The notes below the pieces were generated by a model, which saw only the letters and a program-made list of their open reading frames with translations, did not search any database and was not told the DNA's origin. From Nautilus pompilius (Eukaryota; Mollusca; Cephalopoda; Nautilida; Nautilidae), in NCBI GenBank assembly GCA_018389105.1, contig JACATO010001028.1, positions 434,001 through 498,000 on the forward strand: a stretch of DNA of 64,000 nucleotides. Reading direction: 5' to 3'. Below, piece by piece: positions 34,601 through 47,072 of the stretch (within the stretch, counting starts at the first letter, position 1; each line of letters opens with the position of its first letter). Position numbers and translations under genes: made by a program.

Positions 34601-37600
34601 TTTTCCTGTTGGCTGTTGTCAGTGTTTTCAGGACTCTGTGCAATGTTGTTACTTTGTAGTGAATTTTTAAGGACTAACCTAACATAGCTTTGTTAGAGCT
34701 TAATAGCAACCATCAGGAAGCTACTTTGTTGGGATACATTAGAACTGGTGTAAAAAGTAAAAGAAAGCTTCAAAAGATACAGCAGCCCTTTGCCCATCTT
34801 ATTTATGTTAAAGCTAGCTTGTAGTTCTCCAAAATAAATACCAATTGTCATACGGCGGGAGAACCACAGAGTTAAGAGTGGTGTCCATAAAACAGAAAAA
34901 CCTGCTTTTACACCTTGTTCATGATTGGAGAAACCAAAACTGCAGATAAACAGAACTAGACACCATAGATAAAGCCCATCCCTGTCCAGTGTGCAGGTGA
35001 CCAACAGCACCAGAGACAACTTATGGAACACGTAGTTTATATCAGTATTTGACTGAATTAAACAGAAAGTCTATAGGTACTGTAATTTTTAGTGACATTT
35101 GTGAATATATTTTGTCTTCCTGAGAAGCAAGGGAATAAAATGTACATTCTCTTTAGGAGAACCTGTTGTTTGTTTACTTCTGAAATGATTAACGAATCTA
35201 CAGAAGTGTACAAAAACTCTCTCAAAATTACCTCCATGCTGTCATGTATGTTGCATGAATACACATACTACATGTTATTTTGAAAAAAAAAAACATTTTT
35301 TCTCTTTTTAAAAAAAATATATTGGTTTTTCAGTATACATTTTAAAAGAAAACTAACCAATAATGTAGAATTAGAAACAGTTGTAATCCTAATAAATTGT
35401 TAAAACCACAAGCTAGCTTTTGTGTTTTTAGTTTTTCTGTCTTTGGCTGATATTGCTTGTTTACCTCTTGGCCACTAATTCGGTTACATGTCTCTCCTTT
35501 AAATTGTAAACTTATTTTATGGAATGCTTTTGACATTTCAAAGAGAAATTTAATCAAAACCAAAGCATGAAAACAAATATCATTTTTTAAAAAAGTGTTT
35601 AAAAATAATAGTCACGCAACATTTGTTGGAAAAGCTTTCAGCTCCTTTGCCTGTGTCAGTTTGTACCCAGGCTCGTGACTTATATTATGATCTTTGGAAT
35701 TTGTTTTAAAAACTAGAAAGAACGTGGCGATTTTGAGCATGACAGACTGTCAGTCATTCCAGTGAGAAAATGCTGATATTGATAGTGGTGGGTTGGATAG
35801 CTAGGGTGTCCCATCCATTGCTTCTGTTTCTCTACCTTTTTTTTACTCTACGAACACCTTACTGACAAACAACCTGCTGGATTCTGATATCAAACTTATT
35901 TATATTATGCCAGTTGTATTCAACAGTTTCCCAAATGATTCTAGAGCCATTTGAATGTTTGTAGTTTATAGTAGAGTGAGATGTTATGAATTCTGACAAA
36001 GCATTGCATGAAACACGAAAATGTATCCAGCAGACTTCAGTTGTTATATTCTAAATATTTAAATGAATATTGAAAAATCTAATTAGCCAAAATATTTGGG
36101 AGATGGGAGGGAATGCAACAAACAATGGAAAAAAAAATAAGTGTGTAATGTATAATGTTCAAAAGGATAGGTGCAGAAGAAGGGGAAAATATTGTATTTT
36201 TCTGGTTTATCCAATTTATTAATCTTGCATTTATTTGCTCGTCAATTTAAAAGCAATTTACATATTTGATCATTTTCTCTGGGCCATACGGAAGAGCAAG
36301 AGGATCTGGGTTTTGTCCTATATTTAAAAATGGAGGGTTTTATACAGATGTTTGGAGTTATGCAACATTCCTGCCTAGCTAGTGGCAGCCTATACTGGAG
36401 TTGCCCTGGTTGATTTATCACCCAGAGTCAGTCCCTTACGAGTCCAAATGGCCCTAATAAGGAGGAGGCAAAGATGTTTCCAGTTCGCAGATAGTGCTTA
36501 ATCTTCAGTCTTGGCTCTACTGCCGTGTCTCAACTTTTCCGTCAAATAAATACCAGTTTGTTGTTTGTTTCTGATGTGCTGTCATATATTTCACCTGGAA
36601 TATTTAAATGTGGAATACAGATCACACTTTTTGTGTTGAAAATGTTTTGGTGACCAAGTACAAGTTAACCTGGATACAATTGGAGGCAGCGGTCAAGGGT
36701 TACCCACGGAAACTCCTCCACATAAGGAAAATCCATACTGGAACTGTGGGATGTGGGAGTAAATGTTATTTATCTAAACATTCAAAAATGTTTTGTATTA
36801 TTTTAATTTTTTTCTGTGCATCAGTTTCTCTGATACACGTTGCCCTTAAATCCAATTTAAAAGGTACCTTTAATATACCCTTTATTTGTGGAATGATGAG
36901 AAAAAGCATGTCTTTCCAGTAAAATGTTTGTTTAAATTACAGGAATTTTAGTAACACATACAAATGCTGAACTATATATAAATTACAAGAACTAGTTATC
37001 ATTGGAATAATGATATTGTGCGTGTATAAATAGGAACATGATTTACTATTTTACCTGCTAAGGTTTTCACATTAGAGTTTAATAGCAAATTGGCAGAGAT
37101 TGAATCTTTTAATAGTGACTTAGTTAACCTGTTGGTGTGGACACAAGAAGTTGATTTCCTGTGGGCACTAGTTAAGACAACACTGTCAGTAGATGTGGTC
37201 ATCTTGGGTTGAGCTGATATGATGGCACAGTAGCCTGTTAAAAACAGAGAGCTATCGTGTAGTTTTGTTTTACTTTAAAAAGTAATATTTTAATCTCATC
37301 AAGCTAGTTCTGTTAATAAGGCCATGGGAAAATGCCTGAACCAATGCTCTGCTTTACTGGCCATTATGATAGAACCAGGACCTGTGTGATTTGAGGCTAA
37401 TTCTGACCAGTCATGATGTGTTTTTGTGTTGTTTTTATTTAGGGAAGTGGTTGGGAGAAATGTCCCAATCCAGATTTAATTTGAGAGGTGATTATTTTGT
37501 AGTTTGGATTCCCTCTTGGCTACGATAATGGGAAGAACATTCCACATCAAGTGTGCAAAGACAGATAATAGAACTGTTATGGTGTGGTGAGGTGTGAAAT

Positions 37601-38100
37601 CAGCTGGACAGTGCTCTTAGTATACACCAAAGCAAAAATTTGGATTATAGGTAATCCTACGAGACTCTGACGATGATGATCTCTTTCGTTACCTCTTCAG
37701 CATAGCAATCAAATGCCAGCTCTTTCTATGCACATGCGCACACAGGAAACAATAATGGGCTACACAAACGTCTGAAGCGACAATTCTTATATCTACTTTG
37801 TTACACGATATGGCTCCTAATGAGATGGAAATATGATTGGTTCAAGATGGCAACAGATTAAAAAATTCTTTGAAAAAGAACATTGAATTCCCTGGAAGCT
37901 TTGTGCTTTTACAAATAATGCATTTCTGATACTAAATCAGAACACACAAAGGCAATGTTCCTCAATCTATTTGCCATTTGTTTTAAAAATAAGGGAAGTT
38001 AACTGCTTTGTCTTACAACCGATTAATAATTTTAAAACTGTGTGTCACTGATTCATTTTTCTTTGGGTCCAGTTCATATTTCATAAGAAGCAGTCACTGC
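31617..38100. other. AT-rich intergenic spacer
   Basis: About 6.5 kb without a recognisable gene. Frames such as 32880-33263 (127 codons, hydrophobic) and 34693-35031 on the minus strand have no family motif and look like chance frames in AT-rich sequence. GC rises gradually from about 37.6 kb towards the CpG-rich block. Confidence 0.55.
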
Positions 38101-38498
38101 CTGGTAGTTTGTATTGCAGGCTCCATAGCTGAGGGAGTGATCGCCAGCACGATCCCTGAACTCGGGGGGGGGGGGTGTGTACACCATATTACAGCAGCCC
38201 GTTAACTCATTCCTTTCCAAAAGGAGTTAGACGCATACCCATACACAGCTGCCTACTTGCACCTCCGCAGAAAAAGATGGAACATTTATCCCGCAAACAT
38301 CCTCTTCCGTTTGGTGTTTTCATTGAATAACGAAGAGAGAGATTTTTTCTTACAACCGAAATCTGCCGGTTTGTTTGTTATAGGTAGAAATATGTATCTC
38401 TAATTTTACTAGTCAAAAGGTTTAAAGCAAAACCGTTTATTTATTTTGTTTCTTTAAAATTCTTTAATAAAAACGAAAATGCATTTTATCAACTAAAA

Positions 38499-38709
38499 CA
38501 GTGGTTCCCAATCTTTCCGATATTAACGCACCCCCTTCCATTTATTATTCGAAATAAATTTAATGGTTCAATATTTGTTTTATTTTATTTAATACTTTCA
38601 AATTAGCAACAACCAGAAAAATAATGTCAAATATTACAAAATAATGTTTTGACGAGGAGTTTTTTTTTTTTTCATTTCCTCACCCCCCTCCCAAGTTTGG
38701 GAGTGTCTG
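38499..38709. mobile_element. 211-bp hAT MITE with target-site duplication
   Basis: The left end CAGTGGTTCCCAATCTTT is a classic hAT terminus. The right end read on the minus strand is CAGACACTCCCAAACTTGGG, an imperfect match. The flanks are AACTAAAA (38491-38498) and AACTAAAT (38710-38717), an 8-bp duplication with one mismatch, the hAT hallmark. The interior is AT-rich and non-coding. Confidence 0.85.
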
Positions 38710-41700
38710 AACTAAATCGATTATAGGGGGAGATAACCCTCGCAGTTTCCTGTAACTTGTTTTGAGTTGTAAATGATTTTTTTTTTTTTTTTTTTTGCAA
38801 TAATCCACGCCCAACTGATTTCAAGACTTAATTCGCTAGATGAGACCTCTATGGGTTTATGCTTGTTTTTGCTTCCTAATATCTTAACCGAAGGAGTTTT
38901 ACTAACCCTAAACGCTGCTCGGCTGCCGGGATCGATTTTCGGACCCGTATTGTTTCGGCCATGGAAACCAGATATCGTTGGTTTTCGTTGCGAAAGCAAA
39001 ACGGGAACACGTTTCCTAAACAGTCTAGACCTGTACCATTTAACCAGCTTCATCTAACGGTGTTAAACAGCGATTCACGATTGGGTTGAACTCGAAATCT
39101 TTACGCTTTACTCGATAGGGAAAATTATTCTCGCCAATGGGACTGATCATGCGAACCTCGCTCGGCCTTTCTTCCCTACCTGCCCTTTCCTATCGAGACC
39201 GGGCTTGTTGATCATTAAGTCGATATGGATTTTGTTTTTCCCTTGTCTTTCCCGTCTTCCAGAAATTCGCGCAATCGTTTCTGATGCTTTCGTCTATTTC
39301 CTTCCTTCACAGACAAGACTGCGTGTTTACACCAGTTAACGAACGGTGCTGCTCGCGCTATGTCGTCCCTAGGTGTGTGTGTGGGGGGCGGATTAAAAAA
39401 AGCTGTTGCCGCTAGAGAGATGGGAGCTGCGTCCAGAAGTTGACAGGCTTATTTGTTCTTGAAGGCAGGGACCAGCTGCCACCCTCCTAATTATTCTACT
39501 TTGGGATCTCGTATCGCTCCCCGGCGTCAATCGATATAAGCAATAAAACAAGGCGGTGAATCATGGTTGTCCCTTACATCCGGTGTTACTGTCATCTCGG
39601 CCGAGCGACCGGGGGGGGGGGGATAAAACGCTAAAGAAATCCGGTAGACATCTCACGACCGGTTTGCTTCTCGCGAAGGGTGCAAGTTTTACTGGGTCTG
39701 GGGAGGCGAGCGCCCCCAAAAGGGGGTCAAATTCCGTGATGGCGTTCTCGCGCCTGAAGTTCCCCTGCTCTTTATTGTTTACCGGGCAACTGACCCTAAC
39801 CGCAGTTTTAACTCTCTAGGGGGGGGCACAGTTTTTGACCGTCCCATCCATTAAAAATTTTGCTAAAAGGGCGGGGATGATAAAACGGTTAAAGTATGGG
39901 AGTCACTTGTTTAGCGTAAGGACCGGGTGAAGAATTAACTATAACCGGTAACCCGGATGATACAATACCAGAATCCTTAGAGCGCTTCCGCTTTGGTACA
40001 TACCGAAGCTGATTCGCAGCAGCAAATCTCTCCACCGACCACTATGGGTGGATATTTTATTGGTACCTCAAAATATATTATTAAATACATATTCGGGGGG
40101 GGGGAAATAGGCAAAATGTTTAATTACAGTTGTTGTACCTTATACATTTTTCATAAAAAAAAATAACTAGAAAATTCCACTGATTTATTACCAGCTGCGC
40201 TGGGTAAGACGGCTCCGGGCCAACAGGGGACGGCCGTGAAAGGGTGACAGACAAAACACCTGGAGACGTGTGTTTGGCGCGAGAGCGAGGTGTTGGGGGA
40301 AAATCCCCCCTCTTCCTTATCTGAGAAATAGATGAAACTGCCATTAGTTTGTATTTTTGACAGTTTAGTTTAGTAACAATTAAAAAAAACGCATACTTCT
40401 GAGATATATGATAGCTTAAGTCTGTGAAAAGTTCACTAACTTTATTGCGATGGCCTCTCGGCGGTGGGATACCTACTTTATGTTCAGCACATTTGAGTTC
40501 ATATCTAAACCTTCATTTCTTTTGGTTGTAAATTTTTTTGTTATTTAAAATATTTTTTTAAAATGTCAAATTTTCATTGATCTCGTTTCCAAAAAAAAAA
40601 AGAAAAATTAATTATAAATTTAATTCCATCTATAAAAAAAATAAATAAATAGTAAGTTTTTATTTACATTTATTTATTCATACCTGCCCGTGATTTGGCT
40701 TAAAGTTCGGTTTCGGCAAAAATTCTTTGGCAAAACATTTTCGCCACAAATAAAAGGAGCTGAAGTGAAGAACGATACTGAGAACTATGGAGACCGCGAG
40801 GTCTCGAGAACTGGGCGGGGCTAGAGCGCAAACGTTTTCGGGGGCGGGGTTCCAGTCCCTGTTTTCCGAGAAACAGCCAAGGAAAAGATTTTACAGGTAT
40901 TTCTCACATAGAAATCGGCAGATGTACAGATAGACAGTTTTTACCTAAAAATGAAATGTATTGTTATGCTGGATTCAGATAATTTTAGAATGAGAGACGA
41001 CGTAATTCACTAAAACAGTCCAGGCGACTGAAGTCCCTTCGGATCGGGATCCGAGCCTGGTTTTAGATCACAATAGAGCTCTCCTCCTCACTTATGATGC
41101 CCCCGCTGTAAATCAGATACTTATCATTTAAAAAATACCGATCTAACTCATAATGGGAATTTATTGGACGCCATTTTTGAAAGCTTAGTGTGTAACTTAT
41201 TCATTAAGTAATCTTTTTAAAATTGCATTTCTGTACAACGTAAATAAATATGCAGTATAATTATTAAAACAAATCCCGTCATCTGATGAAAAGAGGGGTG
41301 TTGTGTCTTTCTTCCCCATAGGGTTTGTCCGAGAGGGGGGGGCTTTGTTTTGACCCCGCGACCTTTAAACTTTCGTTTACCACAGACTCACAAATCGCCC
41401 TGGATCCATCCCCGCCACACGAGGAAAACCATCGTGCCACCGGCCAGCCTATGTAACCTTGGATTACTGGTTGCTTATCGGGAGCACTAGCTGGACCGGG
41501 AGTAGCGAAACCGGAGACTTTGGCCAGGCTGACCGAACACCGAAAGTCCCTACTTTGGATTCCACTGTTTTAGATGTGAGGGGAAGAAACCACGAGAGTT
41601 GAACTCGGAGAGGGTGGGTTACCCCAATCCTTAGCGGAATCAGTCGATTCACCCATTGCATTAATCACCGATTCCTTCAACCTGCCGAGCGACACAATCG

Positions 41701-41935
41701 AAGAATGGCGTGTCACCTTGAATTACTTCCTGAAAGATTTTCTTTGGAGAATCATCGCTTAGAGATAAAAAGAAAGTTTAAAATCCCTAAGCTGCTAGCC
41801 GAACACAATTGTCTCTATTTTCAACGCGCGTTGCTTTTCCCCATGAAAATATTAGACATTACTCTTGGGAGTTGTGCAAATACCTCGTGATTTTAAAAAG
41901 CCAATTTAAAAATTTTTTTTACCTGCCACGTCCGT

Positions 41936-41963
41936 CACGTGATCCAAAGTTTTGGATCACGTG
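41936..41963. promoter_or_regulatory. 28-bp near-perfect palindrome with an E-box at each end
   Basis: Two perfect 13-base arms, CACGTGATCCAAA and its reverse complement, are separated by two bases. Each arm ends in CACGTG, the E-box bound by USF, MYC or MITF type bHLH factors. The E-boxes are 22 bp apart start to start, about two helical turns. Function is inferred. Confidence 0.7.
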
Positions 41964-42253
41964 GTCGTTGGCTAAAGTAAGACCCGGAAGCCACGCGAGT
42001 AAAGTCAGATGTATGGAACCCTGGCAGAAAACGTTGCCTATGATGTATTTGTTGCTTCCGGAATTCTTCAACTGGGCCCCGCTAGAACAAGCGAGGGTTT
42101 AAACGACGCGTGGCGAATGTCTTACCAATGGTAGGATCATCTTTAGAACTTCATAAATTAATGACAATAGCCAACTTTAGCTGAGGCCAGTTTAGTGATA
42201 GAAATGTTCGAAGAAGGAACTTTCTTGGTGGCTGGCGACTTTTCTACATATAG

Positions 42254-42267
42254 CCACAGGATGGCAC
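42254..42267 (+). promoter_or_regulatory. weak CTCF-like motif next to a YY1-type site
   Basis: CCACAGGATGGCAC agrees with about 12 of 14 core CTCF positions, mismatching at positions 5 and 6. An ATGGCGGC YY1-type core follows at 42271. Confidence 0.3.
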
Positions 42268-43885
42268 CAAATGGCGGCTTGGTTCCCAAAGATAGAAAAT
42301 GGTATTTTGGTGACGCACTTAAAGACGTTAAAGGCAAATTTAGTATTTAAACAATATGGTAAAGAGAAAAATAGCTTACTGGTTTATTTATTCTACCCTT
42401 ATTTTTTCGAGTAAACAGGCGACATCAGGTCGCCATCATGGTTTCTATTTATAGGCTGTCACCTCTATCGACCGCTGCCAACGAAAAGGTCATACATTAG
42501 TTTAGCTATTTACGTGTCTTTCATCATAATTATGAACTGTCAGGTGATAATTTAACTAGATCTTCACGGGCTAATTTACTGGCCAAAACCGAGCAGTAGG
42601 GGGGCTTATATAGATAGATAATGTAATGAAGAAATTAATGAACATAACCTGTAACTTTATAAAGGTTTTTCTTTTTGACAGCGAAGAATATTCCAGTATC
42701 AGTGGGGAGAAAAACGTATCATTTATCCTAATCAGCCTTGAATATCAAAAGTTTATCAGCTCCGTTTAGAAAATATCTCGAAATAGATAACATTGTGAAT
42801 GAGGGAATATTCTTCAAATTTGCTATAAAGAAACCACACGATCTTTGTTTTCATTTCCCATAGAAGCTTCCGATACAAAGATGGCGCGCACGGGTCTGGC
42901 TCTCTCGAACTCCCCAACCCTGGCGAGTGCTGTCCTACCTCACGCTACCGAGGAATGTCCGAGACGCTCTTTCTATTTACCTGAGCTGCCTTCGGTCGTG
43001 GTTTCCGCCATTTTCTCCACTGAATCCGAAGGGCATATATCGCCCGAGAGTAGCATCTTTGGTCGGCCGGTTAGTTTACTCCAGTGAGTGCCGGCTCTAA
43101 ACATTTTTCTGGTCTACAACTCCCTGCGCTACTTCGTCAGCCTCTCCAGCTTCTATCCTCCCACTCCGTGAAGCTGCATCCAAATCAGGTTCGGCGTCAG
43201 AGTCGCAGAGAAAGCCCTCTCTCCTCGGATTCTTTGAACTGGGGTAACAGCAGGAGGAGGCCTAGTTGGTTCGCTGGGAGTGAACCATGTCCTGTATGCA
43301 AGGAAGCACTACATTTTACTGCCATAAACCTTATCATCTCCACCGTGAATAAATACAATTATCGGTGGCGTAATATCATCCGCTCTGACTTTTGTGGTAT
43401 TACGCCCCGAACTTCTCCCCAATCCCACTGTAAACGAGGACTGTTCCACTCTGTTATTCACGCAAACGAATAACGAGTAGATACATTTACTTCTCTCCCT
43501 ATCATCAAAAATAAATAAATATTTGTCAGAAATACCCACTGAAAAACAGATTTGAAACTGCAGATGTGGACAAAGAACAAAACAAACGTTTCACATCTCC
43601 CTTCGCAAACCTCTCTCAAGCCCCTCTATAAGCGGCCCATAAAGGGGTTAACTTAGTTTACATCGCATTAAGATGGCGCCTTTCCTTTAAAAATGGCGGT
43701 TGTTCTGACTTTATCTTCGAGATACCTGGTGGTTTTTCCCATTCTCCGGAGACCGGCCGGCGGCGAATGATGCTATCAATTTAGGGCAGCGAACCACTGA
43801 CTGGGTGGGTTCTAAGTAAACTCGGTTACAGCGGGCGAGTGAATTGAAACAGAAAGAGAAGCCCTCCCCTTACTCCTCGCTGATG

Positions 43886-43899
43886 CCGGTAGGGGGCGC
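43886..43899 (+). promoter_or_regulatory. CTCF-like motif, strong
   Basis: CCGGTAGGGGGCGC agrees with 13 of 14 positions of the core consensus CCASYAGRKGGCRS. It lies in the CpG-rich block, in + orientation, facing the minus-strand site at 51455. Confidence 0.5.
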
Positions 43900-44334
43900 A
43901 GGATGCACCAGGCCATCTATGTTTCTTTTAAACGGAAACTATAAAATAAACCGATGAAAAGTGGAATTACACATCGTTGATTTTTAGGAATTTTCAACCC
44001 CGAATCTCAGCAGCCGTTCGATATGAGATTACCGAGAAATGCGAAATAGGAGATTAAAAAAAAAAAAAACGAGACATTTTCCAACAGGCTGTCTTTGAAT
44101 CGTTGCCTTTCCTAGACTAAACGACGATAAAGTAGATGAAATAGAAATAAACTAATTTCTTTGGAGGCGTGAACAGTCCAACGGATCCGACAAGTACAAA
44201 GATGAAATACGGAAGACGGTGACTTAAAGGGTCAGAACAGTGTAAAGGTCCCACGGTATTAAAGCGAGTAGGATGTTTTGGACCAATAGAATTTGTTCAT
44301 CGAGGTATTCAACCACACGGTTTCGGTGGGTCAG

Positions 44335-44361
44335 CACACACACACACACACACACACACAA
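44335..44361 (+). repeat. (CA)n microsatellite
   Basis: Thirteen uninterrupted CA units. Confidence 0.97.
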
Positions 44362-45239
44362 CGCTTCTAATGTCATCTGTGTGACAAATGGGTGTCCACA
44401 TCCTCAGGAAATACTTGCAAAGTGGTCCAGCCAAAATCTTCCAGAAAACAAGTAAACCAGAAGCCATCACTGGACCAAACATTCGTCTTCATCGACTGAC
44501 AAAGATCCAGAAGATGTCATCTAAATACCACATATGGAAAGCCGTCAATTGTCTATGTTAGTAATTAATGACGAAGTAGAGCTGACTTCTCGTTCAGGGG
44601 TCGGAATGCGCAGCGTCCTGTTAAATGCCCCATGAAAACAGCTCACCTACCATCGAAGTTGAACGAGTGGCGCCTAATGACTAACATTCGGTCTACAGAT
44701 AAAAATTCACCACGTTAGTTAGTTTCCTCTCTAATGGTACCTCTCCACAGCTTACTGCATTTTTTAAAGTCCTACTAAGGGTGGAATAAATAGAATGTGG
44801 GGTTAATTTTGGTAATATAGAGTGAATATCATTAACAACTGTCTGTAATTTACGAAAACTAATTAGATCCCTTCTTTCTCTTATAATAAAAATGCAAAAG
44901 GACCAAGACACTAAAGATGTGCACTTCAACAATAAGCAGATTGCGATGCAATGCCAGCAGGGTGAGTGAGTTATCGTTCTTGCGCTCTTTTCCGGTTCAA
45001 CGACCGAAGCGGAGCAACAGAGATCAGTCGATTTGGTGCGCAGGGCATTATGGGTATTCAAAAAAAAAAAAAAAGAGTCCCGAGAAAACTCATTACGTTT
45101 AGGAGGCGACGAGAGAACGAATCGTGTACAGCATCACCTCGCCGACAGCCGGATATAAGAAATCATCCGTTGCAATAATTCCGGGTTTTACTTTTTCGTG
45201 ATCTCCGGACAACTGCGACTTTAAACTTCAATGACATTT

Positions 45240-45448
45240 CTTTAAAAATCGGAAGAGGTGTATGCCCTAGCAGGGAAAGCACTACTAGTGCCCTTTATTT
45301 TTAAATGTGGGAGGAAACCGATGAGCCCGGAGAAAACCCATACGGCTGGCTGGTAAATAACATCAAATGGTACCGACCGGGATTCGAACGCTGGCCCTCA
45401 ACCCTAGCAGTTCAAAAGCCTACTCAACCGACCACCGCGCCACCTACC
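45240..45448 (-). repeat. tRNA-derived SINE with conserved core
   Basis: On the minus strand the head starts GGTAGGTGGCGCGGTGGTCG, with a pol III A box (TGGCGCGGTGG). The B box GTTCGAATCCC corresponds to 45389-45379. The body contains a core at 45339-45307 that reads GGGTTTTCTCCGGGCTCATC then GGTTTCCTCCCAC, a motif I know from SINEs of many invertebrates and which resembles the central domain of MetaSINE-type elements. An AT-rich tail follows near 45306-45290; the exact 3' end is uncertain. A true tRNA is unlikely because the acceptor stem does not close. Confidence 0.75.
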
Positions 45449-46663
45449 AATTTTACGCTAAGACACAGAAATCGAGGGATATTAAAATTTGACGTCATAC
45501 ATTTAATCACACTTGTGGGCTAATTTAGAAAGCGAAGGTAGGAATGGCGTCACGACTTGTACGGACACCCTACGTAGTGGAAAAGACACGTGATGGGTTT
45601 AGCCCTTAGCAGCCCCAAGACAAGAGAGAGACGCCTCGCGAAGACTTTGGCCCGCACTGATAATGCCGGTCAGAGCCGTGTCGGCTACCTTATCTTGTTG
45701 AGTGCACGAGATTACCGAACATCAAAAATACTTAAAAACTAACTAATTAAGATATGAAAGAGGTAGCGACTGCATCCAGTAGTCGTTTGTAACCGAAGAA
45801 AACATTGAAAAGGTCAAGTTGACGGAAAATGTTTTAAACACTCTTACAAAAATTTAGCCTTTAACCAACAAAATGTTTAAGGAACAGAGATTGGAATCAC
45901 ACCTTTAACGCGTTACTCCTATTAGTGATTCTGCCAAAATCACTAACCGCAACTTATCGAATATATCGATGCTTCCGGGACTGACCTCTTGTTACTTGCT
46001 TTGGCTCTCTTGAAATGAGTTGGCAGAGTAATGACGTCAAAACCCAACGCCGTACGGCACAACTATGACGTGCGCAGTTGTTTGTAATCTTGTCGACAGA
46101 AGAGCTCGCATATGCTTGTAAATGAACCTAATTTATTGAAATTCCATTGAAATTAATCATATAATTGATTTTTTTTTGAAAATCAAATTTAGTATAAAGT
46201 ACATTGTCCTTTTTGTAAAGTCAATTAAAATTTTGGATCAAAAGGTTAATATGGTGACGGTAAACCTGGGTTTAGCGGGTGTTCTCGTACATCAGACCCA
46301 ATTACTGCCAAAATGTATCCGCCTCTTCATACAAAACGAACTTGAGAGGAGCTGTTTTTAACACAAAAATACGTAGGATTTCGCTATCACGATGCCAAAC
46401 GGTGCTTTCATTTTCCTGTCCTTGGTCTAGGATGCATTTATCCCCCCTCCCCCCACAGAGCCCCCAGGCACTCGGCTGCTGTTGTTTTTGTTCAGTTTAG
46501 AGCAGTAAGTAATCATCTTGTCCTGGAAATAACCGAATCATTTTCTTTCCAATTAGGCTCGGACCTGGAGATAGTACGTTCAGCTGTCCTTCGCCAATTT
46601 CGAGATAAACCATTCAATTACGAGCCGGAGTCGCCGAAGATATGAAGGCGAAGCACTCATATT

Positions 46664-46689
46664 TTCCGCCAGTTCGGAGACTGGCGGAA
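46664..46689. other. GC-rich hairpin, 10-bp perfect stem
   Basis: TTCCGCCAGT and ACTGGCGGAA pair perfectly around a six-base loop TCGGAG. No U tract follows and the setting is eukaryotic, so a terminator is not proposed. Confidence 0.6.
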
Positions 46690-47051
46690 TGCAGACGATT
46701 CTCACTTCCTGAAGGTCGCAGATTGTCGGTAGGTTTCGCGTGGGAAACATCCGCGTTCCAATTTGGAGAACTTTCTAGAAAGTTGTGCCGGCAGTAAGCC
46801 GACTTATCTTGAGAAGTTGGTGGCTCGTCCGCTCTCTGCTGACGTCATTTCCAGATGAGAGCCCTTAAAGGGGTCGTGTAGCCGGGGTTTTTGGGCGCCC
46901 GATAACCTCTGGGTATTTACTGTTTCCCGTGCAACCGTTTCGACTCGTACTCATAGAACAGGCATTTAGCAAACCCAGTGTTCGCAGAGTTGCTTAATAC
47001 AGAAAAGCGGTATAGATTTAAGTGTAATATTTCGGCGTTCGAGATGTCTCC

Positions 47052-47072
47052 TACCCCGGCCGGGGTATATAT
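47052..47072 (+). promoter_or_regulatory. 16-bp perfect palindrome fused to a TATA-like box
   Basis: TACCCCGGCCGGGGTA is a perfect palindrome and runs directly into TATATAT at 47066. A GC-rich element touching a TATA box looks like a core promoter, but no exon could be read downstream. Confidence 0.35.

Noticed and set aside
36690-36790. HIRKIHTG...CYLSKHSK, faintly like a C2H2 zinc-finger linker
   Set aside because: The cysteine-histidine spacing of a finger is missing.
38115-38170. tRNA-like stretch with CATAGCTGAGGGAGTGATCG
   Set aside because: It resembles an A box, but no B box or cloverleaf follows, and it runs into a G tract.
42845-43473. Two overlapping + strand frames of 80 and 129 codons in the CpG-rich block
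   Set aside because: Stop codons are rare in GC-richer DNA; neither frame shows a domain or a credible exon structure.
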